Part shown: piece by piece, positions 42,744 to 51,300 of the stretch
Layout of the letters: each line of letters starts with the position of its first letter
Position numbering within the stretch: position 1 is the first letter of the stretch
DNA from: Acetobacterium fimetarium
GTDB taxonomy: Bacteria; Bacillota; Clostridia; Eubacteriales; Eubacteriaceae
Assembly (NCBI RefSeq): GCF_014284475.1
Contig: NZ_WJBC01000012.1
Coordinates: 45,033 to 109,032, forward strand
Direction: 5' to 3'
Length of the DNA: 64,000 bases
Translations under genes and position numbers: made by a program
Notes under the pieces: generated by a model
What the model was told of the DNA's origin: nothing
The model's input: only the letters and a program-made list of their open reading frames with translations
Databases searched by the model: none

Positions 42744-43226
42744 ATGAGGAAGATGATGCTGGGAAAAACTGCGTTTATTGCTAAAAGTGCGGATATTGTT
42801 GGAAAAGTGAAGCTGGGAAATTATATCAGTATCTGGTTTCAGACGGTGATCCGTGGCGATGTCGATAGCATTACGATCGGGGATCGCACAAATATTCAGG
42901 ATGGAACAGTGGTTCACGTGGCACCGGGGCATCCCACCGTCATCGGCGATGGCGTCAGCATTGGTCACAATGCCATCATTCACGGATGCGAAATCGGCGA
43001 CAATGTACTCGTCGGCATGGGTGCAATTATTCTCAACGGAGCAAAAATCGGGGCCAACTCAATTGTCGGCGCCGGAGCGCTGGTGACACAGGGCAAGGTT
43101 TTTCCACCGAATTCCCTGATTTTCGGGAGTCCGGCAAAAAGAATCCGCGACCTGAGCGAAGCAGAAGTGCAGTCCATCCGGGATAATGCCGAAGAGTATC
43201 TGGATACCATGAAACGCTATATCTAA
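42744..43226 (+). CDS. Gamma-carbonic-anhydrase-family protein
   Basis: About 160 residues of left-handed beta-helix hexapeptide repeats. The three zinc-ligand histidines of the family are visible: GTVVHVAPGH and SIGHNAIIHGCEIGD, followed by VGAGALVTQGKVFPP and GSPAKRIRDLSE. These proteins (YrdA/PaaY/CaiE-like) bind metal and may hydrate CO2, which would suit a CO2-fixing acetogen, but many members are inactive. The start is uncertain: ATG 42744, 42753 or 42756 are possible; 42756 has the best-spaced GAGGA (42746-42750), and the frame is open from 42672. Confidence 0.85.
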   Translation: MRKMMLGKTAFIAKSADIVGKVKLGNYISIWFQTVIRGDVDSITIGDRTNIQDGTVVHVAPGHPTVIGDGVSIGHNAIIHGCEIGDNVLVGMGAIILNGAKIGANSIVGAGALVTQGKVFPPNSLIFGSPAKRIRDLSEAEVQSIRDNAEEYLDTMKRYI

Positions 43227-43291
43227 AGAACCAGGTATTATGCAGTGCCCAGGCAGGGTTCTTCGCCAGGGGACACAAAATTATGAGTATA

Positions 43292-43336
43292 AAAAAGCTG
43301 TTGCAAACTCGGATTCGAGTCGTGCAACAGCTTTTT
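43292..43336. terminator. Bidirectional terminator, gamma-CA and ECF genes
   Basis: A 14-bp perfect stem (43292-43305 with 43323-43336) including A5 and T5 ends, with an inner ACTCG/CGAGT stem. It serves both the + strand gene ending at 43226 and the - strand gene ending at 43337. Confidence 0.9.
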
Positions 43337-43834
43337 CTATTCTGACTTTATTTCAGTCAGCTTAAAGCGTTCGAGCGGTTTGTAGAGAATAACCATGATG
43401 ACGATACCGACAGTACCCTGTAATATACTAAACGGTACATTGACGAGCGGTGAGACGAGGCTGCCATACATAATGACTTCCGCAACAAAGTAGATCAGAG
43501 CCATGTCAATAATCGCCGGAAAGGCGAAGAACAGGATATTCTTGGCGGGATAGCGTTTAATGAAGTAACCAAAGATAAATGCCATCGAACCTTTGGCGAT
43601 GAATGTCGGAACCATGTAAGCGGCATAACCGCCGAAATAATCAGCACCGGCTGAGCCGAGACCGGCGGCCAGAAGCCCGGCCCATGGGCCCAAAATGTAA
43701 GCGGCCAGAAGGACTGCGGCATCACCCAGATGGATATAACCGGTGGGCAGCGGAATTCTCACGATAAACGTCATGACGAAGACCAGTGCCATCATCAAAG
43801 CGGAATAAGTAATTATTTTTGTTTGACTGTTCAT
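43337..43834 (-). CDS. ECF transporter substrate-binding (S) component
   Basis: 165 residues with five to six predicted membrane helices. The segment VRIPLPTGYIHLGDAAVLLA and GSAGADYFGGYAAYMVPTFIAKG follow the HmpT/PanT-like pattern of S components, which bind a vitamin and use a shared EcfAAT energising module encoded elsewhere. The substrate is not assignable; pantothenate or hydroxymethylpyrimidine are the usual candidates. Upstream on the minus strand is a perfect inverted repeat TTATCTC/GAGATAA (43874-43894), a possible operator. Confidence 0.85.
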   Translation of the reverse strand: MNSQTKIITYSALMMALVFVMTFIVRIPLPTGYIHLGDAAVLLAAYILGPWAGLLAAGLGSAGADYFGGYAAYMVPTFIAKGSMAFIFGYFIKRYPAKNILFFAFPAIIDMALIYFVAEVIMYGSLVSPLVNVPFSILQGTVGIVIMVILYKPLERFKLTEIKSE

Positions 43835-43937
43835 AAAATGCCCTCAATTTCTATAGTTTTACTTGGATATAAATTATCTCATATCTTGAGATAAATGCAA
43901 GACCTTGAAACAAAAAAACGATTCAATGAGGGGGTCT

Positions 43938-44549
43938 TTAATTCTGCTCGATAAAGATGGTCACGGCGCTGTTGCCTTCCAGGTCTGTTTTTTGCTGGTT
44001 GTTGGGAGATACGGTGATGCTGATGGTATAGCCACTGGCGGTTGCATCAAGGTAAGTCGATTGAGCGGCTGTTTCTTCGGAAAAATCGGACTGTTTTTCC
44101 AGCAGCGGACGGTAAAAAGCAATAATTTCATTGGTAGAAAGATTGGAAACATAGGAAGTCGTCCAACCGGGATCGCCGGCGCCATTGGTGATCTGGTAGG
44201 AATCGCCAACCGTCAGAACCCCATAAAGCGGGATCATCTGGGAAGGATAATCCGTTGCCAGCTGATTGGAGGTGTCGACAAATACTTCCGTTTTATTTTC
44301 TTCAATAACGGTCTTCATTTCCTGAGGAACCGTGACCGTCGTGGTAGCTGTGGCAGAAGGCTGGTTGGTGGATGTTTGGGCCGAATTTTGCGTCGGGGTG
44401 GTACCGGTTGAATTGGTTGTATTGGTGGTGCTGGTGCCGGATGTATTATTGCTGGTGGTGTTGCCGGTAAGCTTAGGGAAAATAAAGATCGCTCCGACAA
44501 TGAGGACGGCAATGATCAGGACCGATATCAGAATATAACGTAATTTCAT
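43938..44549 (-). CDS. Membrane-anchored extracytoplasmic protein with Ser/Thr/Asn linker
   Basis: 203 residues, no family recognised. Residues 1-25 (MKLRYILISVLIIAVLIVGA...) are a transmembrane anchor, residues 26-75 a Thr/Ser/Asn/Gln linker, and 80-203 a globular domain with FVDTSNQLATDYPSQMIP and NLSTNEIIAFYRPLL, which recall short secreted domains. AAGGAG gives a 7-nt spacing to the ATG at 44549; the earlier ATG at 44582 lacks a site. There is no lipobox Cys. It stands alone, convergent to nothing, next to ileS. Confidence 0.6.
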   Translation of the reverse strand: MKLRYILISVLIIAVLIVGAIFIFPKLTGNTTSNNTSGTSTTNTTNSTGTTPTQNSAQTSTNQPSATATTTVTVPQEMKTVIEENKTEVFVDTSNQLATDYPSQMIPLYGVLTVGDSYQITNGAGDPGWTTSYVSNLSTNEIIAFYRPLLEKQSDFSEETAAQSTYLDATASGYTISITVSPNNQQKTDLEGNSAVTIFIEQN

Positions 44550-44689
44550 TTTTAACTCCTTTTTTATGATGGTATAGTTCAATCATTATACCCGAAATTC
44601 TTAAAAAATTGAATAAAGATTTCAAAAAACTTGATTTTGTGATGAATTTTGTATAGAATATGAAACAGACGTTTAGATTAGCAGCGCGA

Positions 44690-44931
44690 AAAAATAAATA
44701 CAAATGTAAGGATAAGGACGCTTTGAGGAAAGCTTTAACAGAGAGATAATCAATTTGGTGAAAGATTATAAAAGAGACCTTGAAGAGATCACCTTTGAAC
44801 AGGATTTCTGAATTGGAAGCAGTAGGAAGTCCCGGGGAATCGTTAAATTCATAAGAGTGGGCAGATTTTGTCAACTTGGGTGGTACCGCGATTTTTCGTC
44901 CCTTGATTTTTCAAGGGACGTTTTTGTTTTT
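44690..44931 (+). ncRNA. T-box riboswitch of ileS
   Basis: The leader holds the T-box core GGGTGGTACCGCG (44877-44889), an AGAGAG/GGTGAAAG stem I region, and a terminator GTCCCTTG/CAAGGGAC (44897-44904, 44911-44918) followed by a T-run. Uncharged tRNA-Ile should stabilise the antiterminator. The 5' limit is approximate and the specifier codon could not be fixed by eye. Confidence 0.9.
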
Positions 44932-44960
44932 ATATAGATATAGTTTGTGGAGGTAGAGAT

Positions 44961-47900
44961 TTGGCAGAGTTTAAAACATTAACAGAAGGAAATGTTGGCG
45001 AACGAGAAGATAATATTTCGATGCAATGGGAAAAAGTGAATATCCTGAAGAAAACCATTGATAATCGGGCGGGAAAAGAAAATTATGTGTTTTACGAAGG
45101 ACCGCCGACGGCAAACGGACGTCCGGGGATACATCACGTCCTGGCGAGAACCCTGAAAGACACCGTTTGTAAATACAAAACGATGGACGGCTATCGGGTC
45201 GTCCGAAAAGCGGGCTGGGATACCCACGGCCTGCCGGTTGAAATCGAAGTTGAGAAACAACTGGGATTGTCCAGCAAACCGGAAATCGAGGCTTACGGCA
45301 TTGACAAATTCAATAAAAAATGCCGGGAATCTGTTTTCAATTATGAAAGCCAATGGAAAGAGATGAGCCGGAAAATGGGTTATTTCATCAACATGGAAGA
45401 TCCCTATATTACATTGGACAACAATTATATCGAATCGGTCTGGTGGATTCTCGACAAATTCAACAAGGAAGGCTTTCTTTACGAAGGCCATAAAATCATG
45501 CCTTTCTGTCCGCGCTGCGGAACCGGGCTGGCCTCTCACGAGGTTGCCCAGGGCTATCAGGAAATAAAAAGCAACACCGTGGTCGTGGCGTTCAAACGCA
45601 AAGATGCCGACGAGTATTTCCTGGTCTGGACCACAACACCCTGGACGCTGGCTGCAAACGTAGCCCTGGCCGTTCATCCCGAAGCGGATTACATCAAGGC
45701 TCGCAGCAACGGTGAGGTTTATATCTGTGCGAAGGTGCTGGCGGCAAAACTGCTTGGGGAAGGCTACGAAATTCTGGAAGAATTAAAAGGCTGCGACCTG
45801 GAATACGTCGAATACGAACAGCTCATGGAATTCGTTAAACCGGATAAAAAAGCATTCTACGTCACCTGTGCCGATTATGTCACGACCGAAGACGGTACCG
45901 GTATCGTTCATATCGCCCCGGCTTTTGGGGAGGATGACTACAAGGTCGGTCGTCAGTATCAGTTGCCGGTTCTTCAGCCGGTTGCAGAAAACGGAAAATA
46001 CACCGATACGCCATGGCAGGGTCAATTCGTCATGGATGCCGATCTGGACATCATCAAATGGCTGAAGGCGGAAGGCAAGCTGTTCAAGAAAGAAAAGGTT
46101 GTTCATAATTATCCGCACTGCTGGCGCTGCAAAACCCCGCTGCTTTATTATGCAAAGCCAAGCTGGTATATCGAAATGACGAAAATCAAGGACCGGTTGA
46201 TTGAGAATAATAACGGAGTTGAATGGTATCCGGACTATGTCGGCGAAAAACGTTTCGGCAACTGGCTGGAAAACCTCAATGACTGGGCGATCTCGCGAAC
46301 CCGTTACTGGGGAACCCCGCTCAATGTATGGCGATGTGAAGAATGCGGTAAAATTGAAACCGTCGGCTCACGAAAAGAACTGGTTGAACGCGCCGTTGAA
46401 GACATCGATGAAACCATTGAGCTACACCGCCCGTATGTTGATGACGTTCATTTCACATGCCCGGATTGCGGCAAGACCATGACCCGGGTCAAGGATGTCA
46501 TTGACTGCTGGTTTGATTCCGGCTCAATGCCTTTTGCGCAGTATCACTACCCGTTTGAAAACAAAGCGCTGTGGGAAGAGCAATATCCGGCCGATTTTAT
46601 CTGTGAAGGGATAGACCAGACCAGAGGCTGGTTTTACTCACTGCTGGCGATTTCCTCATTTGTCACGGGAAAAGCACCTTACAAACGCGTGCTGGTCAAC
46701 GACCTGATCCTTGATGCAGAAGGACAGAAGATGTCCAAGTCCAGGGGAAACACCGTTGATCCATTTAAAATGTTTGCAGAATACGGGGCAGATGCCCTGC
46801 GCTGGTATCTGCTTTACGTGTCGCCGTCCTGGACCCCGACGCGGTTCGATATCAAGGGGCTGAAAGAGGTGCAGAGCAAGTTTTTTAATACCTTGCGAAA
46901 CACCTATCATTTCTTTGCCTTGTATGCCAATACCGACAACATCGATCCCCGGGAATTCTTTGTGCCCTATGCAGAACGCCCGGTCATCGATACCTGGATT
47001 CTCTCGAAATACAACCGGCTGGTCAAAGAAGTCCGGGAGGAAATGGATATTTTTGATCTGACACGAGCCGTCAGAAAAATTCAGAACTTTGTCAATGAAG
47101 ATCTTTCCAACTGGTATATCCGCCGCAACCGCCGCCGTTTCTGGGGAACCGAACTGACTGCGGACAAAAAAGCGGTTTACAACACCACCTGGGAAGTGCT
47201 GGAAGGCATTGTCCGTCTCTGCGCGCCATTTGCGCCATATGTAACGGAAGAAATTTATCAGAAGCTGACCGACGGCGAATCGGTACACCTGGCCGATTAT
47301 CCCAAAGCTAATGAAGCGCTGATCAGAGACGAAATTGAAGAACCGATGGATCTGGTCAGAGAACTGGTCAGCCTGGGAAGAGGCGCCAGAGAAGATGCGA
47401 AAATCAAGGTGCGTCAGCCGTTATCCAAAATCATTGTGGATGGAAAATACCGTGAGACCATCGGCGATTTATGTGCCCTGCTGGAAGAGGAACTCAACAT
47501 CAAGGAAGTGGATTTTGAAGACAACCTGGGAGACTTCATGAACTACACGCTGAAACCGGATTTCAAAGTGGCCGGCCCGATTCTCGGGAAAAATGTGAAG
47601 CTGCTGGGAAAAGCGCTGGCAACAGTGAATCCCGGCGATGTAGTAGCCAAACTGGAAGCGGGAGAAAGCGTTGCGATTGATCTGGAAGGCGAGACCATCG
47701 CGCTCCAGAAAGACTTCATCGACATCCGTATTTCCGCCAAAGAGGGCTTCAATGTCCAGATGTTCAACAACAAATTTATCATCCTGGATACGACCCTCAA
47801 TCAGGAACTGCTGGCGGAAGGCTGCGCCAGAGAATTCGTCTCACGGATTCAACAGCTGCGAAAATCCAATGGCTATGAAGTGATGGATCGCATCGACATC

Positions 47901-48059
47901 GCCTATGCCAGTGATGAGCAGATGGATCGGGCCATTGCAGCGTATTCGGACTTCATCAAGACCGAAACCCTGGCCGATCAGATCACGATTCAATCCGGCG
48001 TCGGTGAAACCTTCAACTTGAACGGACACGACACAACGATTTTACTACAAAAGAAATAA
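44961..48059 (+). CDS. ileS: Isoleucyl-tRNA synthetase, IleRS2 type
   Basis: 1032 residues. HIGH motif GIHH in NGRPGIHHVLARTLKD (about 52-67), the class-specific block THGLPVEIEVEKQLG, the editing domain (VVWTTTPWTLAANV-like LVWTTTPWTLAANVALA), KMSKS in GQKMSKSRGN (about 595), and zinc pairs CPRCG and CWRCK. The length, the GLPVEIEVEK block and the lack of a C-terminal zinc finger place it with the longer IleRS2 group found in eukaryotes and some bacteria. GGAGGT at 44949-44954 supports TTG 44961. IleRS2 enzymes tend to tolerate mupirocin; that is an inference here. Confidence 0.95.
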   Translation: MAEFKTLTEGNVGEREDNISMQWEKVNILKKTIDNRAGKENYVFYEGPPTANGRPGIHHVLARTLKDTVCKYKTMDGYRVVRKAGWDTHGLPVEIEVEKQLGLSSKPEIEAYGIDKFNKKCRESVFNYESQWKEMSRKMGYFINMEDPYITLDNNYIESVWWILDKFNKEGFLYEGHKIMPFCPRCGTGLASHEVAQGYQEIKSNTVVVAFKRKDADEYFLVWTTTPWTLAANVALAVHPEADYIKARSNGEVYICAKVLAAKLLGEGYEILEELKGCDLEYVEYEQLMEFVKPDKKAFYVTCADYVTTEDGTGIVHIAPAFGEDDYKVGRQYQLPVLQPVAENGKYTDTPWQGQFVMDADLDIIKWLKAEGKLFKKEKVVHNYPHCWRCKTPLLYYAKPSWYIEMTKIKDRLIENNNGVEWYPDYVGEKRFGNWLENLNDWAISRTRYWGTPLNVWRCEECGKIETVGSRKELVERAVEDIDETIELHRPYVDDVHFTCPDCGKTMTRVKDVIDCWFDSGSMPFAQYHYPFENKALWEEQYPADFICEGIDQTRGWFYSLLAISSFVTGKAPYKRVLVNDLILDAEGQKMSKSRGNTVDPFKMFAEYGADALRWYLLYVSPSWTPTRFDIKGLKEVQSKFFNTLRNTYHFFALYANTDNIDPREFFVPYAERPVIDTWILSKYNRLVKEVREEMDIFDLTRAVRKIQNFVNEDLSNWYIRRNRRRFWGTELTADKKAVYNTTWEVLEGIVRLCAPFAPYVTEEIYQKLTDGESVHLADYPKANEALIRDEIEEPMDLVRELVSLGRGAREDAKIKVRQPLSKIIVDGKYRETIGDLCALLEEELNIKEVDFEDNLGDFMNYTLKPDFKVAGPILGKNVKLLGKALATVNPGDVVAKLEAGESVAIDLEGETIALQKDFIDIRISAKEGFNVQMFNNKFIILDTTLNQELLAEGCAREFVSRIQQLRKSNGYEVMDRIDIAYASDEQMDRAIAAYSDFIKTETLADQITIQSGVGETFNLNGHDTTILLQKK

Positions 48060-48073
48060 GCTCAAATAAAAAA

Positions 48074-48097
48074 AGCCGATGGCATGCGCCATCGGCT
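48074..48097 (-). terminator. Terminator half serving pheA
   Basis: On the minus strand the stem AGCCGATGGC/GCCATCGGCT is followed by TTTTTTT; on the + strand no T-run follows. Confidence 0.75.
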
Positions 48098-48265
48098 CAG
48101 TTTGTCGAGATGACCCGTACCGACCAATTGTTAATCAGTTGTTTGCTTGCAATTCGTACAGGCTGATCGCCTGTTCGCCTTGATGCAAACAACACGATAT
48201 AACAATTGTCGGTACTGCGTTAGTGCTTTGGCAACTATATCAGCCGATGGAACATTCCATCGGCT
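48074..48265. repeat. Hairpin-inserted repeat element, copy D, with split terminator
   Basis: The body (about 48100-48235) is nearly identical to copy A, with the GTACCGACCAATTGTTA end and the TAACAATTGTCGGTAC complement. It lies between two hairpins with the same arms, AGCCGATGG/CCATCGGCT (48074-48097 and 48242-48265), but different loops. The left hairpin keeps an A-run on its outside and the right one a T-run. Confidence 0.85.
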
Positions 48266-48269
48266 TTTT
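48242..48269 (+). terminator. Terminator half serving ileS
   Basis: On the + strand the stem AGCCGATGG/CCATCGGCT is followed by TTTTTC; the minus side has no T-run. Confidence 0.75.
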
Positions 48270-48292
48270 CGATGCCCGAACAGAGCTCGGAT

Positions 48293-49201
48293 TCAGTCAG
48301 CTGCATCCGTGGTTTCAACAAACTGCGGATAATAGCCCAGAAACTGAAAATAATCCGTTTTTTCCGCAATAATCGGAAGCAGGGTGGTCAGGGTATTCTG
48401 AGAGATATTTCCGGTGAAATCGACAAAAAACATGTACTCCCAATTATGGTTGGTCAGCGGCCGCGATTCGATCTTGCACAGATTCAATGAGAAAACGGAA
48501 AAGATACCGATGACCTCAAAAAGTGAGCCGGGACGATGCGGCAGGTGGAAGGCGATGCTGACACAGGTCGGATGATCAAACAGCTTCAGTTCGCGGGAGA
48601 TGATCACAAATCGGGTCACATTGGTCTGTGAAAAATTGATGTTTTCGGCCAGAATTTCAAGACCGTAGATTTCGCCGGCTCTTTTGCTGGCGATGGCGGC
48701 CATATGGGGGTCGCTTTTTTCAGCCACATGGGCAGCGCCGATGGCGGTATTGTAATAGGGAATGCATTTCCAGTCCGGATAGGTGTTTAAAAACTCCTGG
48801 GACTGCGAAAACCCCTGAGGATGGGAATAAACTTCCTCGATGGTTTCAAGGGTGGCGCCTTTCGGAGCCAGAAGGCAGTGGCTGACATGGATTTCCTCTT
48901 CGCCGACGATATAATAACGATACCGTGATAGCAGATCATAAACGACGGCAATGGAACCGGTAGAAGAGTTTTCAATGGGAACGACGCCATAGTCGGCGGC
49001 TCCCTGATTCAGCGCTTCAAAAACGTCCTCAAACGTTTTGCAGGAAAAAAATGTGCCGGTATTATTGAAAAAAGAGAGACTGGCTTCTTCGGTGTAGGAA
49101 CCACGCGTGCCGGCATAGGCGACACGGGATTCTTTTTCGATGGTTTGAGGGTATTGTGAAAAGGCCTGGTTTAAATCATCGAGCATAGTTGGTGCGTTCA
49201 T
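48293..49201 (-). CDS. pheA: Prephenate dehydratase
   Basis: 302 residues; converts prephenate to phenylpyruvate. The catalytic segment NVTRFVIIS with the Thr-Arg-Phe triad (about 207) and the regulatory ACT domain motif CKIESRPL (about 257) are clear. There is no chorismate mutase domain. Compared with the usual start there are about 28 extra N-terminal residues (to RVAYAGTRGSYTEEA). Its ATG directly follows the TAA of the LUD gene; no clear ribosome site is seen, so translation may be coupled. An internal ATG five codons in (49186) is another option. Confidence 0.9.
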   Translation of the reverse strand: MNAPTMLDDLNQAFSQYPQTIEKESRVAYAGTRGSYTEEASLSFFNNTGTFFSCKTFEDVFEALNQGAADYGVVPIENSSTGSIAVVYDLLSRYRYYIVGEEEIHVSHCLLAPKGATLETIEEVYSHPQGFSQSQEFLNTYPDWKCIPYYNTAIGAAHVAEKSDPHMAAIASKRAGEIYGLEILAENINFSQTNVTRFVIISRELKLFDHPTCVSIAFHLPHRPGSLFEVIGIFSVFSLNLCKIESRPLTNHNWEYMFFVDFTGNISQNTLTTLLPIIAEKTDYFQFLGYYPQFVETTDAAD

Positions 49202-49837
49202 TTAATAACCTAAATTTTCGCCGACTAAAATAATCTTGATTCGGCCGGGAGTATCGCTGTGACGGGTAATCACGATATCGGAACAGAGACAGTCTTCACT
49301 ATGGCAGTTTCCGCAATGACCGGTATCATAACATGGCGTTTTTCGATTCAGCCGGATGGCATTAACCGGGGCAGCAACGTTTTGCGTTCGGTGAATGCCA
49401 GCTTCGGTGTTGGCCACAATTTTATTGATGCCGGCAATGATGATGACCTGTTCGGGACCGAAACATAATAATGCGACGCGGTTGCCGATGCCGTCGATAT
49501 TGACGAGTTCGCCGGCCATGGTAATGGCATTCGTTCCCATGATCAACGTATTGGTCAGTACCGCTTTGGAAAGGAATTCCCGCCGTTCCTGTGGCGTTTT
49601 GACCAGAGCGCGATCAAGGTAATCATAGTCACCGTTCTTTACGGCGTCCAGCAAACCGATTTCTTTGATCGATTCGGAACCGCCGTGGGTGATGCTCGCA
49701 CCTTTGGGAATCAATGATAAAGCAAGTTCCAGCGCTTCAGCAGCGGTTTCACAGTAATAGCCTTTGAAATTTCGCTTTTCGAAATTCTTAATTAAAGATT
49801 TGCTCAGATTTGAATAATTTTCTTCCTTATAGCCCAT
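49202..49837 (-). CDS. LUD domain protein (LutC/DUF162 family)
   Basis: 211 residues. The blocks GASITHGGSESIKEIGLLDA, IMGTNAITMAGELVNIDGIGNR and FGPEQVIIIAGINKIV identify the LUD fold of LutC/LutB N-terminal proteins; a Cys-rich tail C-x6-C-x2-C-x4-C-x-C (CYDTGHCGNCHSEDCLC) may bind a cluster. LutC-like stand-alone proteins are common in clostridia and not tied to lactate oxidation here. GGAGGT precedes the ATG at 49837; the longer frame to 49966 overlaps the divergent HAD gene. Directly upstream of pheA in one unit. Confidence 0.85.
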   Translation of the reverse strand: MGYKEENYSNLSKSLIKNFEKRNFKGYYCETAAEALELALSLIPKGASITHGGSESIKEIGLLDAVKNGDYDYLDRALVKTPQERREFLSKAVLTNTLIMGTNAITMAGELVNIDGIGNRVALLCFGPEQVIIIAGINKIVANTEAGIHRTQNVAAPVNAIRLNRKTPCYDTGHCGNCHSEDCLCSDIVITRHSDTPGRIKIILVGENLGY

Positions 49838-49960
49838 TATAATACCTCCAGGGAAAATGATAATTTTATTATAATCCAAAGGAATAAAAAATACAAAATT
49901 AATTAACACTTTGATGTATAATAAAATAAAAAAATCAGCAACAGATAAATGGAGGAAAAA

Positions 49961-50656
49961 ATGCACAAATATAAAGCCATCGTTTTTGACCTGGATGGCA
50001 CATTGATCAATTCACTTGAAGATCTTATCGATGCCTGCAATACAGTTATGGAAAATCATGGATTTCCGACCTATTCCTATGAAAACGGAAAAAGACTGAT
50101 CGGCAGAGGATTAAGAAATTTAACCCGGGATGCAATGCCTGAAAAATACCGCAGCGATGATGCGTTTGTCGATGCGTTGACAGAGATGCTTCGGGCTGAA
50201 TACGGCAAAAATTATACAAATAAAACAAAACCGTATCAGGGGATTACGGAAGTCCTTAACTATCTGGAAACGAATCATATTCCCTATGGCGTTTGTACGA
50301 ACAAACCGGATCAAGCGGCGAAATCTCTTGTTCAGATTCTGTTCGGCGAATACCATTTTGTCGAGGTGGTGGGCTTTATCAGCGATGAGCTGAGAAAACC
50401 CAATCCGGCAGCGACCCTGGCATTGGCCGAAAAAATGGGCGCAAAGCCGGAAGAATGCTTGTATGTGGGAGATTCGCTGGTCGATTACGAAACCGGCACC
50501 AATGCGGGAATGCTGCCGGTACTGTGTACGTGGGGGTTTGAGTCGCCGGAGGTCATGAAAAAGCTTGCGGACGAAATTTGGATAAACAATCCCAGCCAGA
50601 TCATCGCTGCATTGCGCGACGGCAAAGAAATGATCCCAGCCAAAAAGCAGAGATAA
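49961..50656 (+). CDS. HAD-family phosphatase (phosphoglycolate phosphatase-like)
   Basis: 231 residues. HAD motif I FDLDGTLINS (8-17), motif II CTNKP, motif III KPNPAA with the Lys, and motif IV GDSLVDYETG. A helical cap (residues 15-80) between motif I and II is typical of Gph-like enzymes, but substrate cannot be read from sequence. GGAGG gives a good spacing to ATG 49961. The gene is divergent from the LUD/pheA unit. Confidence 0.9.
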   Translation: MHKYKAIVFDLDGTLINSLEDLIDACNTVMENHGFPTYSYENGKRLIGRGLRNLTRDAMPEKYRSDDAFVDALTEMLRAEYGKNYTNKTKPYQGITEVLNYLETNHIPYGVCTNKPDQAAKSLVQILFGEYHFVEVVGFISDELRKPNPAATLALAEKMGAKPEECLYVGDSLVDYETGTNAGMLPVLCTWGFESPEVMKKLADEIWINNPSQIIAALRDGKEMIPAKKQR

Positions 50657-50799
50657 TTTAAATTGAGACACCTGATTTGCGATTGTCTTAAGGATGGATT
50701 TACAGTCCGGAAGCAACCGCAAATCATATTTTTTGTGATTGTCGATAATATGCAGATGTAAACGTTACACATTCTGAAAATGAAAATACTATTTACATG

Positions 50800-50828
50800 T
50801 TGACAAAAAATCTAGGTATTGTTATAAT
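50800..50828 (+). promoter_or_regulatory. Consensus promoter of veg
   Basis: Perfect TTGACA (50800-50805) and TATAAT (50823-50828) with a 17-bp spacer. Confidence 0.85.
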
Positions 50829-50897
50829 AAAAAATTTTACTTTTCGTGGGAAATGTGTTATACTGATCAAGAGAAAACCACAAGAGAGGTGAAGTTC

Positions 50898-51170
50898 ATG
50901 CCAAAAGCAACAATTATGGACATTAGACGCGAGGTGGAAAATTATCTGGGCAGACGAGTCAAACTTGAAGCACATAAAAGCAAGAAAAAACTCTACCAAA
51001 AAGAAGGGATTATCGAAGAAACGTATCCCAGCATTTTTACTGTCAGAGTTAAAGAGGACAAAAGAAAAGAACAGAAGTTATCTTTTAGTTACTCGGATCT
51101 TTTAACTCAAAGTGTAAAAATAGTATTACTTGATGATGGTGAAACCGAACAACAGGCATTGGTTTCATAA
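50898..51170 (+). CDS. veg: Veg family protein
   Basis: 90 residues. The N-terminal IMDIRREVENYLGRRVKLEA and the RVKEDKRKEQKLSFSYSDLL segment are the Veg signature. In Bacillus, Veg is strongly expressed and affects biofilm matrix genes; its role in clostridia is unclear. AGAGGTG precedes ATG 50898; the open frame from 50853 has no site. The perfect consensus promoter and good terminator fit the high expression known for veg. Confidence 0.9.
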   Translation: MPKATIMDIRREVENYLGRRVKLEAHKSKKKLYQKEGIIEETYPSIFTVRVKEDKRKEQKLSFSYSDLLTQSVKIVLLDDGETEQQALVS

Positions 51171-51193
51171 CGACAATATAAAAAGTTTCAAAC

Positions 51194-51225
51194 AAAAGAG
51201 GAAGGACTGATGTTCTTCTTTTTTT
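51194..51225 (+). terminator. veg terminator
   Basis: A 14-bp stem rich in G-U pairs (51194-51207 with 51212-51225) whose right arm ends in seven Ts, loop TGAT. Confidence 0.7.
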
Positions 51226-51300
51226 GTTGCTTTAAATTGATAGGATTTTTATTATGACGGTGGTATAATGACGAAGTATCAGGGAGAATGGAGACGAATA

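Noticed and set aside
49202..49837. Part of a LutABC lactate pathway
   Set aside because: Only the LUD protein is present, next to pheA; the lct operon lies 7 kb away and uses a different enzyme.
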